From Methylibium sp. (lineage in GTDB: Bacteria; Pseudomonadota; Gammaproteobacteria; Burkholderiales; Burkholderiaceae_C), in contig PNNH01000079.1 in NCBI GenBank assembly GCA_013824165.1, positions 1 to 64,000 on the forward strand: a stretch of 64,000 bases of DNA, read 5' to 3'. Every line of letters begins with the position of its first letter. The stretch's first letter is position 1. Below are positions 26,447 through 34,307 of this stretch, in pieces. The notes beneath the pieces are model-generated. The model made no database searches, had not been told where the DNA came from, and worked only from the letters and a program-made list of their open reading frames with translations. The position numbers were made by a program, and so were the translations under genes.

Positions 26447-26479
26447 TGCTTAAAAAAGAGGCAGAAGTATACCTCTGCC
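26447..26479 (-). terminator. Terminator-like hairpin in the dusB leader (possible attenuator)
   Basis: On the - strand a 20-base near-palindrome (arms GGCAGAGGTA and TACTTCTGCC, 9 of 10 pairs) is followed at once by TCTTTTTT. This looks like a Rho-independent terminator, yet no - strand gene lies upstream for it to serve; the dusB start is 20 bases further on. It may end read-through antisense transcription or attenuate dusB-fis-purH. The TATACT inside the stem could alternatively be a -10 element. Confidence 0.55.
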
Positions 26480-26543
26480 GCTGCGGCCCGCCGCTGTGAG
26501 CCTGGCAGGCAGCTTGGCGCTGGGGCCACTTGATAATGCGGTG

Positions 26544-27041
26544 ATGGAAGCCTGGTTGCATGAAATGACCGCCGCGCTGCTGGCGGCGCTGGCCTTGCCG
26601 GAGATCGGGCTGTCGGCCGTCTTCATCATTGCGCTGATCTCGGCCACCTTGCTGCCGATGGGCTCGGAGCCGGCGGTGTTCGCGCTGGTCAAGCTGGAGC
26701 CGACTATGTTCTGGCCGGTGATCGTGGTGGCCACGCTGGGCAACACCGTGGGCGGCGCCATCAGCTGGTGGATGGGCTATGGCGCCGAGCGTGCCTATGA
26801 GCATGCGCGCCAGCGCAAGCCGCCGGATGCGCGTGCGCTGCAATGGCTGCAGCGCTTCGGTGCTAAGGCCTGCTTGCTGAGCTGGTTGCCGGTGGTGGGC
26901 GATCCGCTGTGCGCGGTGGCCGGCTGGCTGCGCCTGCCGTTCTGGCCCTGTCTGGCTTACATGGCGATCGGCAAGTTCGCCCGCTATCTGAGCGCGACTG
27001 CCGCACTGCTGTGGGTCTTCCCGGGGCAGTATTCGGGCTGA
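26544..27041 (+). CDS. YqaA/DedA-like membrane protein
   Basis: 165 residues with four to five hydrophobic segments. The core ATLLPMGSEPAVFALV, then VVATLGNTVGGAISWWMGYG, and SWLPVVGDPLCAVAGWLRLPFW are typical of YqaA proteins, a branch of the DedA/SNARE-associated superfamily. The partly buried acidic residue and Pro-rich turn match their re-entrant loops. DedA relatives flip lipids such as undecaprenyl phosphate; the exact role of YqaA is not established. The start at 26544 is chosen because the frame upstream looks non-membrane and lacks a ribosome site. Confidence 0.84.
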   Translation: MEAWLHEMTAALLAALALPEIGLSAVFIIALISATLLPMGSEPAVFALVKLEPTMFWPVIVVATLGNTVGGAISWWMGYGAERAYEHARQRKPPDARALQWLQRFGAKACLLSWLPVVGDPLCAVAGWLRLPFWPCLAYMAIGKFARYLSATAALLWVFPGQYSG

Positions 27042-27138
27042 AGTCGGCACAATCACGGCACGGCCTACCGGCCGCCGCTTTCCCGACGATCCATCCGGCC
27101 GACCGGCCCTGATCGCCCAACTTGCTGCCTAACTTGCC

Positions 27139-28629
27139 ATGAGTACACCCGCCTACGACGACCTCTGCCAGCGCCACCAGCGCATTCACCGGCTTGCGCA
27201 TCTGCAATCGATCGCCTCCTGGGACCAGTCCGCCAATATGCCGCCCAAGGGCAATGAGGCGCGCTCGCTGGCGCTGGCCGAGATGGGCGGGCTGCTGCAT
27301 CAGCTGGCCACCGAGCCGGTTCTGAAGGATCTGCTGGCGCGTGCCGAGCAGGAGAATCTTGACGATGTGCAGCGCGCCAGCCTGCGCGAGATGAAGCGCG
27401 TCTGGCGCTCGTCGAATGCACTGCCTCAGTCGCTGGTGGAGGCCAAGAGTCTGGCCAATTCGCGCTGCGAACATGCCTGGCGCAGCCAGCGCCCCGCGAA
27501 TGACTGGGCCGGCTATCTGGAAAACATGCGCGAGGTGGTGCGTCTGGCGCGTGAAGAGGCCCGTCTGCTAGCCGAGGACAGCGGCCTCGCCAAGTACGAC
27601 GCGCTGATGGACCAGTACGAACCCGGCATGCGCGCCGCCGAGGTGGACCGCGTGTTCGGCGATCTGCGCCAGTGGCTGCCGGGCCTGATCCAGCAGGTGC
27701 AGGAGAAGCAGAAGGGCGAGACGGTGATGCAGCCGGTCGGCTCCTTCCCGACGGCCGCGCAGCGCGCGCTGGGCCAGGATGCGATGACGCTGATGGGCTT
27801 CGATTTCGAGGCCGGCCGCCTGGACGAGAGCGCACATCCGTTCTGCGGTGGCGTGCCCGAGGACGTGCGACTGACCACGCGCTATCGCGAAGACAACTTC
27901 CTGCCCAGCTTGACCGGCACCATCCACGAGACCGGCCATGCACGCTACGAGCAGAACCTGCCGCGCCACTGGCTGGGTCTGCCGATCGGGCAGGCACGCT
28001 CGATGGGCCTGCACGAAAGCCAGAGCCTGTCCTTCGAGATGCAGCTGGGCAGCCACCCGGGCTTTGCCAAGCTGCTGAGCCCGCTGGTGAGCAAGCACCT
28101 GGGCCAGCAGCCAGCCTTTGCGGCCGACAACCTGAACCGCCTGATGACGCGGGTCGAGCGCGGCTTCATCCGTGTGGATGCCGACGAGGTGACCTACCCG
28201 GCCCACGTGATCCTGCGCTACGAGATCGAGCGCGCACTGATCGAAGGCGAGATTGAGTGCGAGGACATTCCGGCGCTGTGGGACCAGAAGATGATGGAGC
28301 TGCTGGGCCTGGACACGCGCGGCAACTACAAGAACGGCTGCATGCAGGACGTGCACTGGGGTTGCGGCCTCTATGGCTACTTCCCCTGCTACACGCTGGG
28401 CGCGATGTATGCCGCGCAGTGGTTCGCCACCATGCGCCGCGCGATGCCGGATCTGGACGCCAGGATTGCCGCGGGCGATCTGGCGCCGGTGTTCGACTGG
28501 CTCAAGTCCAATGTCTGGAGCCAGGGCAGCCGCTGGGAAACGCCGGAGCTGGTGCAGCGCGCCAGCGGCGAGACGCTGAATCCGGCGCACTTCCGCGCGC
28601 ATCTGCAGGCGCGCTATCTGGGCGCCTGA
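27139..28629 (+). CDS. Carboxypeptidase M32 (Taq carboxypeptidase family)
   Basis: 496-residue cytoplasmic zinc metallocarboxypeptidase that removes C-terminal residues from peptides. The zinc site is HETGH (263-267; Glu-264 catalytic) with the third ligand in LHESQS (Glu-293). Other M32 landmarks are present: ASWDQSANMPPKGNEAR near the N-terminus, DVRLTTRYREDNF, and VTYPAHVILRYEIERALIEG. Length matches the family. It stands alone between the YqaA gene and a strong terminator. Confidence 0.95.
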   Translation: MSTPAYDDLCQRHQRIHRLAHLQSIASWDQSANMPPKGNEARSLALAEMGGLLHQLATEPVLKDLLARAEQENLDDVQRASLREMKRVWRSSNALPQSLVEAKSLANSRCEHAWRSQRPANDWAGYLENMREVVRLAREEARLLAEDSGLAKYDALMDQYEPGMRAAEVDRVFGDLRQWLPGLIQQVQEKQKGETVMQPVGSFPTAAQRALGQDAMTLMGFDFEAGRLDESAHPFCGGVPEDVRLTTRYREDNFLPSLTGTIHETGHARYEQNLPRHWLGLPIGQARSMGLHESQSLSFEMQLGSHPGFAKLLSPLVSKHLGQQPAFAADNLNRLMTRVERGFIRVDADEVTYPAHVILRYEIERALIEGEIECEDIPALWDQKMMELLGLDTRGNYKNGCMQDVHWGCGLYGYFPCYTLGAMYAAQWFATMRRAMPDLDARIAAGDLAPVFDWLKSNVWSQGSRWETPELVQRASGETLNPAHFRAHLQARYLGA

Positions 28630-28653
28630 GCCACCCGCCTGGCGGGCATGCAG

Positions 28654-28682
28654 AAGGGCGCCAGCATAGGCGCCCTTTTTTC
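28654..28682 (+). terminator. Rho-independent terminator after the M32 peptidase
   Basis: Stem GGGCGCC (28656-28662) / GGCGCCC (28669-28675), loop AGCATA, followed by six T. AA precedes the stem, so it may also serve the convergent PEP-CTERM gene. Confidence 0.9.
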
Positions 28683-28710
28683 CTTCAATCGGAACGACTG
28701 AGGCCGAGGC

Positions 28711-29328
28711 TCAGGCCTTGCGGCGGCGCGAGAAACCGACGCAGGCGGCCAGGCCGGCCAGAGCCAGAGCGAGGCTGGCGGGCTCAGGCACTGCGTTGAC
28801 GCTGACATTGTCCAGCGAGGTGCCATAGCTGTCGGAACTGCCGAGGGCGCCGAAGCTCAGGCGCGTCTGCGAGCCCTGGGCTACGAAGCTGGTGCTCAGC
28901 GTGGTCCAGCCGGTCTTGCTGTCCTGGCCGAAGGCGTTGCAATCCATGTCGCCGATCTTCCAGCACAGGCCGTTGCTGGCCTGGCCCTTGTGGTCCGGAC
29001 GCTGGGCATAGGAGAAGCTCAGCTCGTAACGCTGGCCGGCGACGGTGTTCAGCATCTGCCAGATCGAGCTGTTGCCGGTGGTGTCCAGCTCGACAAAGTA
29101 CTTGCCAAACGGTGTGCTGCCAGCGGCGCCATTGCGCACTTCGATATTGCCGTTCCAGCCGGCGATGCCGTTGAAATTGCTCCAGCTACCTTGCGCCAGG
29201 GTCTGGTTCGGCTGGGCCAGACTCTCGAAGCTGCCGTTGACGACGATGTTGGGGGACACCGGGCCTGCCAGTGCCTGGCTGGCCCACAGCGGGCAGCTCA
29301 TCAGGATGGCAAGGAGGACTGGGCGCAT
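28711..29328 (-). CDS. PEP-CTERM sorting-domain protein
   Basis: 205-residue exported protein. An N-terminal signal peptide (VLLAILMSCPLWASQALA) is followed by a beta-rich region with NIVVNGSFE, IAGWNGNIEV and FVELDTTG, resembling DUF642-like carbohydrate-binding modules. The C-terminus carries the exosortase signal: VPEPASLALALAGLAACVGF then RRRKA. Such proteins are processed by an exosortase and linked to exopolysaccharide or biofilm matrix. No exosortase gene is in this window. Upstream in-frame codons are excluded because they would bury the signal peptide. Confidence 0.92.
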   Translation of the reverse strand: MRPVLLAILMSCPLWASQALAGPVSPNIVVNGSFESLAQPNQTLAQGSWSNFNGIAGWNGNIEVRNGAAGSTPFGKYFVELDTTGNSSIWQMLNTVAGQRYELSFSYAQRPDHKGQASNGLCWKIGDMDCNAFGQDSKTGWTTLSTSFVAQGSQTRLSFGALGSSDSYGTSLDNVSVNAVPEPASLALALAGLAACVGFSRRRKA

Positions 29329-29467
29329 TCGGGACTCCGGGGGGGTGAGAGGATCAATGCCGGAATTGTCCCGAGCTGCGCCGCAGCCGGCTTTCCCGCG
29401 GCCGCGGGGGAGCCGCTGCTGATTCGTGACGGAGTTGGCGGCGCGCCGAACGGCGCCGCGGGCTGCC

Positions 29468-30712
29468 TCAGGCCGGCTGGCGTGCTTCCAGCGTGCGCAG
29501 GCTGTGATCCAGGCGTTGCAGCGCCTGCTCCAGGCGGCAACCGGTCTGCGGCTGCTCGGCGAGCAGGCGTCGCTGCGGATCGTGCAGCACATCCATGCGC
29601 AGGCTCAGGCCATGCGGCGCCAGCTGGTGCTGCAGCTTGATATGGCGCTTCAGAAGCAGCGCGCGCGTGGCCTGGTAGGCATGCTCGGCCAGATGCCGGC
29701 GCTGCGAGTAGCTGAAGGTGTTGGCCAGAAACAGCTCAGGGTCGCGCGGATCGGGCTCGAACAGCAGGATGTCGGTCTCCGGGTGGCTGCGCGCATAGCC
29801 ACGCATGCCCAGCTCCAGCCGCGAGTGGATCAGCGAGCGCAGCGTCTGGCTCAGCACCACCGGCAGGCCGCCATCAACCAGGCGCGGAATCGGCGGTGCG
29901 CTGGCGTGGGGCGCGAGCTCGGCCTGGTCGTCCTCGCGGTGCGCTTGATACGGCACCAGCGGGTTCAGGCAGATCAGCAGATCCAGCCCTTCGTTGAGCA
30001 GCACCGAGGCGTGGATGGTGCGCTTGAGCGCACCGTCGACGAAGTGGCGGCCCTCGATCTCGACCGGTGGGAAAAGGCCGGGCAGTGCCGCGCTGGCCTG
30101 CACCGCGCGCGAGATCGGCACATGGTCGTGCCCCGGCATGCCGAAGGGCACGGATTCGCCGCTGTCCAGGTCGGTGGCCACCAGCACCAGGCGCCGCTTG
30201 AGCTTGCGGAAGTCGTCGCTGCGGCCCTTCTGGCTGAACTGCAGATGCACCTGCTCGGCCAGCTTCTCGCCGGACAAGAGGCCGGTGGGCAGGGCCCGCG
30301 CCAGGCGCTCGAAAGCCCCCAGCAGCGAGCGCCGCTCCACCACGCGCTGCCATAGTGCCTCGCCCAGCAGGGCCGGCAGGCTGCGCAGGCGCCGCAGGTA
30401 TTCATCCCAGGCCGGATGCAGCAGCACGCTGGGGTCGAAGCTGTCGGGCGGCGGCGCGGTGTTCTCGATGAAGGCCGCGCAGATCTGGCGCGGCGTCATG
30501 CCGTTGACCAGCGCGGCAGCGATGAAGCCGCCAGCGCTGACGCCGATATAGCTGTCGCAGCGCGTCAGGTCGAGCCCGTCGATCGATTCCTGGATCGCGC
30601 ACAGCGCGCCGATTTCGTAGATCGCGCCCAGTGGCCCACCTCCGGCCAGCGCCAGGCCGATGCGTGGCTTGGCCTGCTCCTGGGTCGGGCGGCGGCTACT
30701 GCTTTTGCTCAT
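29468..30712 (-). CDS. Patatin-like phospholipase
   Basis: 414 residues. The oxyanion hole is LALAGGGPLGAIYEIG (GGGxxG/A near residues 24-30), the nucleophile is Ser-59 in YIGVSAGG, and the dyad Asp is Asp-226 in FVDGALKRT. These are the Ser-Asp lipase residues of patatins, which hydrolyse phospholipids, acylglycerols or granule-associated lipids. No signal peptide, so cytoplasmic. It lies 15 bases after the phasin gene on the same strand, which suggests a link to storage granules; some PHA and lipid granules carry patatin-type hydrolases. Confidence 0.92.
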   Translation of the reverse strand: MSKSSSRRPTQEQAKPRIGLALAGGGPLGAIYEIGALCAIQESIDGLDLTRCDSYIGVSAGGFIAAALVNGMTPRQICAAFIENTAPPPDSFDPSVLLHPAWDEYLRRLRSLPALLGEALWQRVVERRSLLGAFERLARALPTGLLSGEKLAEQVHLQFSQKGRSDDFRKLKRRLVLVATDLDSGESVPFGMPGHDHVPISRAVQASAALPGLFPPVEIEGRHFVDGALKRTIHASVLLNEGLDLLICLNPLVPYQAHREDDQAELAPHASAPPIPRLVDGGLPVVLSQTLRSLIHSRLELGMRGYARSHPETDILLFEPDPRDPELFLANTFSYSQRRHLAEHAYQATRALLLKRHIKLQHQLAPHGLSLRMDVLHDPQRRLLAEQPQTGCRLEQALQRLDHSLRTLEARQPA

Positions 30713-30727
30713 CGGCGTGCGTCAGCC

Positions 30728-31393
30728 TCAGGCCTTGGCTGCCGGCTGGCTGGCCGCTGCGCGCTTGCGCGGTGCTGCGGCTTTCTTGGCGGGAGCGGCC
30801 GGTGCCGCCTTCTTGGCGGGCGCTGCCTTCTTTGCGGCGGGCTTGGCGGCTGGCTTGGCAGCCGCCTTCTTGACCGCAGGTTTGGCCGCGGCTTTGGGTG
30901 CAGCCTTCGTCGGGGCCTTCTTCTTGGCTGCGGCCGAGGCCGCCGGCTTGCCGCTGACTTTGCCGCCCAGCGCATCAATGCGCGCGATCAGCGCATCGAT
31001 TTCCTTGGCGGTCGGCACACCCAGGCGCTTGAGGGCGCGAGCGACGCGCTCTTCAAAGATGGTTTCGAGCTTGTCCCAATGCTGGCCGGCCTTGGTGCCG
31101 ACTTCATCGGCCATGCCGCTCATCTTCTGCGCCACCGCGCCGAGCTTTTCCTCGGCCACCGATTGGGTCTTCTTCTGCAGCTTCATGCCTTCATGCACCA
31201 GCGCATCGAAGACCTTGCCGCCTTCGCCCTGTGCCTTGGCAAAGGCGCCCAGGCCGGCTGCCCAGATCTGGTGTGCCGAGTCGCGCACGCTTTGACCCAG
31301 AGCGCCGTCCAGCAGTCCGGCGGGCAGGCCGGGAATCGCCGAGCTGGCCGTTGCCTTCTGCTTGGCGGCCATTTTCTGAAGCTTCTTGACCAT
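30728..31393 (-). CDS. Phasin-family granule-associated protein with histone-like AKPA tail (PhaF/PhaI type)
   Basis: 221 residues in two parts. Residues ~1-140 are amphipathic and helical (SVRDSAHQIWAAGLGAFAKA, then GKVFDALVHEGMKLQ), the poly(hydroxyalkanoate) granule-associated domain. Residues ~150-221 are low-complexity A/K/P repeats such as AAKPAVKKAAAKPAAKP, as in PhaF, where this tail binds DNA and helps segregate granules at division. It is co-directional with the patatin gene and divergent from the fatty acyl reductase. No PHA synthase is in the window. Confidence 0.9.
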   Translation of the reverse strand: MVKKLQKMAAKQKATASSAIPGLPAGLLDGALGQSVRDSAHQIWAAGLGAFAKAQGEGGKVFDALVHEGMKLQKKTQSVAEEKLGAVAQKMSGMADEVGTKAGQHWDKLETIFEERVARALKRLGVPTAKEIDALIARIDALGGKVSGKPAASAAAKKKAPTKAAPKAAAKPAVKKAAAKPAAKPAAKKAAPAKKAAPAAPAKKAAAPRKRAAASQPAAKA

Positions 31394-31593
31394 ATAGACA
31401 GTCCTTTATCGGTGAGTGGCAGGCGGCCGCAGCGTGGGCCTGTTTCGACTATAGGCCTGTCTTCAGCCGGCAGGCGCTGTGATTCCTAGTGTGCCGGCTC
31501 TACGACGCGCCCTGGGGAAAGTGCGCAGCAGCGCCGGCTGGCGCCTGGTCAAGAATCGGGCCACAACAAGCCCATGCAACGCAGGAGACAGGC

Positions 31594-33597
31594 ATGCAGT
31601 ATTTCGTCACCGGAGCCACTGGCTTCATCGGCAAGCGTCTGGTCAAGAAGCTGCTCGCGCGGCGCGGCAGCACGGTCTACTTCCTGCTTCGCGAGGAAAG
31701 CCGCGACAAGTTGCCCGAACTGCTGAACTTCTGGGGCGTCAGTAAGACGCGCGCGGTGCCGGTGTGGGGCGATCTCACCAGCAAGAAGCTGGGCGTGGCG
31801 GCCGAGCAGATCAAGGCCTTGAAGGGGCAGATCGACCACCTCTACCACCTGGCCGCCGTCTACGACCTGAAGGCCGACGAGGAAAGCCAGGTCAAGACCA
31901 ATATCGAAGGCACGCGCGCCATGGTGGAGTTTGCCCAGGCCATCGATGCCGGGCATGTGCACCATGTGTCGTCGATCGCCGCGGCCGGTCTGTACGAAGG
32001 CGTGTTCCGCGAGGACATGTTCAGCGAGGCCGAAGGACTGGAGCACCCTTACTTCATGACCAAGCACGAGAGCGAGAAGATCGTGCGCAAGGAGTGCAAG
32101 AAGCCCTGGACCGTCTACCGCCCGGCCATGGTGGTGGGCGACTCGCACACCGGCGAGATGGACAAGGTGGACGGCCCCTACTACTTCTTCAAGCCGATCC
32201 AGCGCCTGCGCCAGATCCTGCCGCCGTGGATGCCGGCCGTTGGCCTGGAGGGCGGGCGCGTCAACATCGTGCCGGTGGACTATGTGGTGGCGGTGCTCGA
32301 CCACATCAGCCACCACAGCCGCAAGAGCGGCGGCTGCTTCCACATCGTCGATCCGGTGGGCTACCGCGTCGGCGATGTGCTGGACATCTTCTCCAAGGCC
32401 GGCCATGCGCCGAAGATGAACCTGTTCATCAATGCGGCGCTGCTGGGCTTCATTCCGAAGAGCGTCAAGAAGGGCCTGATGGCGCTGGCGCCGGTGCGCC
32501 GCATCCGCCATGCGGTGATGAAGGATCTGGGCCTGCCCGAGGACATCCTCACCTTCATCAATTACCCGACCCGCTTCGACTGCCGCGAGACCGAGGCGAT
32601 GCTGAAGGGCTCGGGCATCAGCTGTCCCAATCTGCATGATTACGCCTGGCGGCTGTGGGACTACTGGGAACGCCACCTGGACCCGGACCTCTTCATCGAC
32701 CGCAGCCTGAAGGGCGCGACGAGCGGCAAGGTGGTGCTGGTCACCGGCGGCTCTTCCGGCATCGGCCTGGCGGCGGCCAAGAAGTTTGCCGAGGCCGGCG
32801 CCATCACGCTGATCTGCGCGCGTGACGAGGACAAGCTGGCTGAAGCCGTGGCCGATATCCGTGCATTCGCCGGCCCGAAGGCGCAGGTGCACAGCTTCTC
32901 GGCCGACATCGCCGACGAAGCCAGCTGCGCCGCGCTGATGGCCTGGATCCAGCAGAACTTCGGCGGCGTCGATTTCCTGATCAACAACGCCGGCCGTTCG
33001 ATCCGCCGCGCCATCGAGAGCAGCTACGACCGATTCCACGACTATCAGCGCACGATGGATCTGAACTACTTCGGCTGCCTGCGCGTCACGATGGGCCTGC
33101 TGCCCGGCATGGTGGCCAAGAAAAAGGGTCATGTGGTGAACATCTCCAGCATCGGCGTGCTGACCAATGCGCCGCGCTTCTCGGCCTATGTGGCCAGCAA
33201 GGCCGCGCTGGACGCCTGGACGCGCTGCGCCTCCAGCGAGTACGCCGATCTGGGCATCACCTTCACCACCATCAACATGCCGCTGGTGCGCACGCCGATG
33301 ATCGCGCCCACCAAGATCTACAACAACGTGCCGACGCTGAGCCCGGAGGAGGCCGCCGACATGGTGGCGCAGGCCTGCATCGCCAAGCCGGTGCGCATCG
33401 CCACCCGCCTGGGCGTGACCGGCGAGCTGATGCATTCGCTGATGCCGCGCGTGGCGCAGATCGTGATGAACACCAGCTTCCGCATGTTCCCCGACAGCGA
33501 TGCGGCCAAGGGTGATGCCGCGGGCAAGGGCGGCAAGCCTCAGCTCTCGGCCGAGGCCATCGCGCTGCAGCAGATGATGCGGGGCATCCACTTCTGA
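31594..33597 (+). CDS. Two-domain SDR protein, probable fatty acyl-CoA/ACP reductase (FAR)
   Basis: 667 residues made of two dehydrogenase domains. The N-terminal extended SDR has TGATGFIG (6-13) and a Y-x-x-x-K pair (Tyr-153, Lys-157), as in NAD_binding_4 acyl-CoA reductases. The C-terminal classical SDR has TGGSSGIG (384-391), NNAGRSIRR, NISSIGVLTNAPRFSAY and Tyr-532/Lys-536. Length, domain order and these blocks match the Marinobacter-type bifunctional reductase (about 660 residues) that reduces acyl-CoA through aldehyde to fatty alcohol for wax ester formation. The ATG at 31594 has AGGAGA upstream. The phasin and patatin next door support a storage-lipid role. The match is from memory, not a search. 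Confidence 0.82.
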   Translation: MQYFVTGATGFIGKRLVKKLLARRGSTVYFLLREESRDKLPELLNFWGVSKTRAVPVWGDLTSKKLGVAAEQIKALKGQIDHLYHLAAVYDLKADEESQVKTNIEGTRAMVEFAQAIDAGHVHHVSSIAAAGLYEGVFREDMFSEAEGLEHPYFMTKHESEKIVRKECKKPWTVYRPAMVVGDSHTGEMDKVDGPYYFFKPIQRLRQILPPWMPAVGLEGGRVNIVPVDYVVAVLDHISHHSRKSGGCFHIVDPVGYRVGDVLDIFSKAGHAPKMNLFINAALLGFIPKSVKKGLMALAPVRRIRHAVMKDLGLPEDILTFINYPTRFDCRETEAMLKGSGISCPNLHDYAWRLWDYWERHLDPDLFIDRSLKGATSGKVVLVTGGSSGIGLAAAKKFAEAGAITLICARDEDKLAEAVADIRAFAGPKAQVHSFSADIADEASCAALMAWIQQNFGGVDFLINNAGRSIRRAIESSYDRFHDYQRTMDLNYFGCLRVTMGLLPGMVAKKKGHVVNISSIGVLTNAPRFSAYVASKAALDAWTRCASSEYADLGITFTTINMPLVRTPMIAPTKIYNNVPTLSPEEAADMVAQACIAKPVRIATRLGVTGELMHSLMPRVAQIVMNTSFRMFPDSDAAKGDAAGKGGKPQLSAEAIALQQMMRGIHF

Positions 33598-33644
33598 GGG
33601 GGCTGCGGGACAATGCGGGCTGATCAACCCATTCGAGGCCAGCC

Positions 33645-33932
33645 ATGAGCATGAAACGTACCGACCTCGAGAAGAAGCTGGCCAAGAAGCTGGACGGCCG
33701 GCTGAAGTCCAGCCTGCCGCCACAGCGCTTTGCGCAGGGCGCCGCTGTTGCGGCCGCCCAAGAAGAGCGCAAGGCCAGCAAGAAGGAAGCCGCGCCCAAG
33801 CTGGTGCCGCTGGCCTGCCGGCTGCCCGCCGATCTGGTGGCGCGTCTGCGCGAACGCGCCGTGGCGCATGAAGGCGGCATCCACGGCCTGATGACCGAGG
33901 CGGCCGAGGCCTGGCTCAGCAAGAAGGCCTGA
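33645..33932 (+). CDS. Small basic protein with ribbon-helix-helix-like C-terminus
   Basis: 95 residues, very rich in Lys, Ala and Arg. The first half (KRTDLEKKLAKKLDGRLKSS) is a charged helix; the second half has LACRLPADLVARLRERAVAHEGG, the beta-strand plus helix pattern of CopG/ribbon-helix-helix proteins, which bind DNA as dimers. It could be a small DNA-binding or nucleoid-type protein. No partner toxin is nearby. It begins 48 bases after the acyl reductase and may be read through from it. Confidence 0.6.
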   Translation: MSMKRTDLEKKLAKKLDGRLKSSLPPQRFAQGAAVAAAQEERKASKKEAAPKLVPLACRLPADLVARLRERAVAHEGGIHGLMTEAAEAWLSKKA

Positions 33933-33976
33933 ACGGTCGGAGCTGCCCCTGGCCCGAAGGGTAAGCTCACTCGCGT

Positions 33977-33993
33977 ATGAGAATTATTCTCAT
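33977..33993. promoter_or_regulatory. Fur box upstream of feoAB
   Basis: ATGAGAATTATTCTCAT, a perfect 17-bp palindrome (8-1-8), 21 bases before the feoA start. It matches the Fur consensus half-site with a TGAGAAT core. Under iron-replete conditions Fur-Fe2+ would block feoAB transcription. Confidence 0.88.
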
Positions 33994-34013
33994 TTGCGGC
34001 TATCATCGCCGCC

Positions 34014-34307
34014 ATGAGTTCCGTCTTTCCTTCCGCAGCCGCTGTGCCGGCTTCTTGCCCGCCGCCGGTCACGCTAGATCAACTGGCCAGCGGCCAGCGC
34101 GCCCGCGTGCGCGGCCTGAGCGTGCCTCCTCAGCAGGCTGAGTGGGCCCGCCAGCTGGAGGATCTGGGCTTTGTGCCGGGGGCCGAGGTGCAGCTGCTGC
34201 GCCGTTCCGTCTGGGGTGATCCGCTGGTGGTGGGCGTGGAGGGCAGCCGCTTCGCGCTGCGCCGCGCTGAGGCCCAGTGCGTGCAGATCGAGGCGCTGCC
34301 AGCATGA
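34014..34307 (+). CDS. feoA: Ferrous iron transport protein A
   Basis: 97-residue SH3-like protein that assists FeoB. The conserved pattern LGFVPGAEVQLLRRSVWGDPLVVGVEG contains the FeoA core (G-x-x-P-G-x-x-V, then D-P). The N-terminus is extended by about 20 residues relative to E. coli FeoA (75). A Fur box lies just upstream and its stop overlaps the feoB start (ATGA). Confidence 0.94.
   Translation: MSSVFPSAAAVPASCPPPVTLDQLASGQRARVRGLSVPPQQAEWARQLEDLGFVPGAEVQLLRRSVWGDPLVVGVEGSRFALRRAEAQCVQIEALPA

Noticed and set aside
31549-33723. 724-codon - strand frame opposite the fatty acyl reductase
   Set aside because: It covers the reductase gene exactly and shows antisense-type composition without domains.
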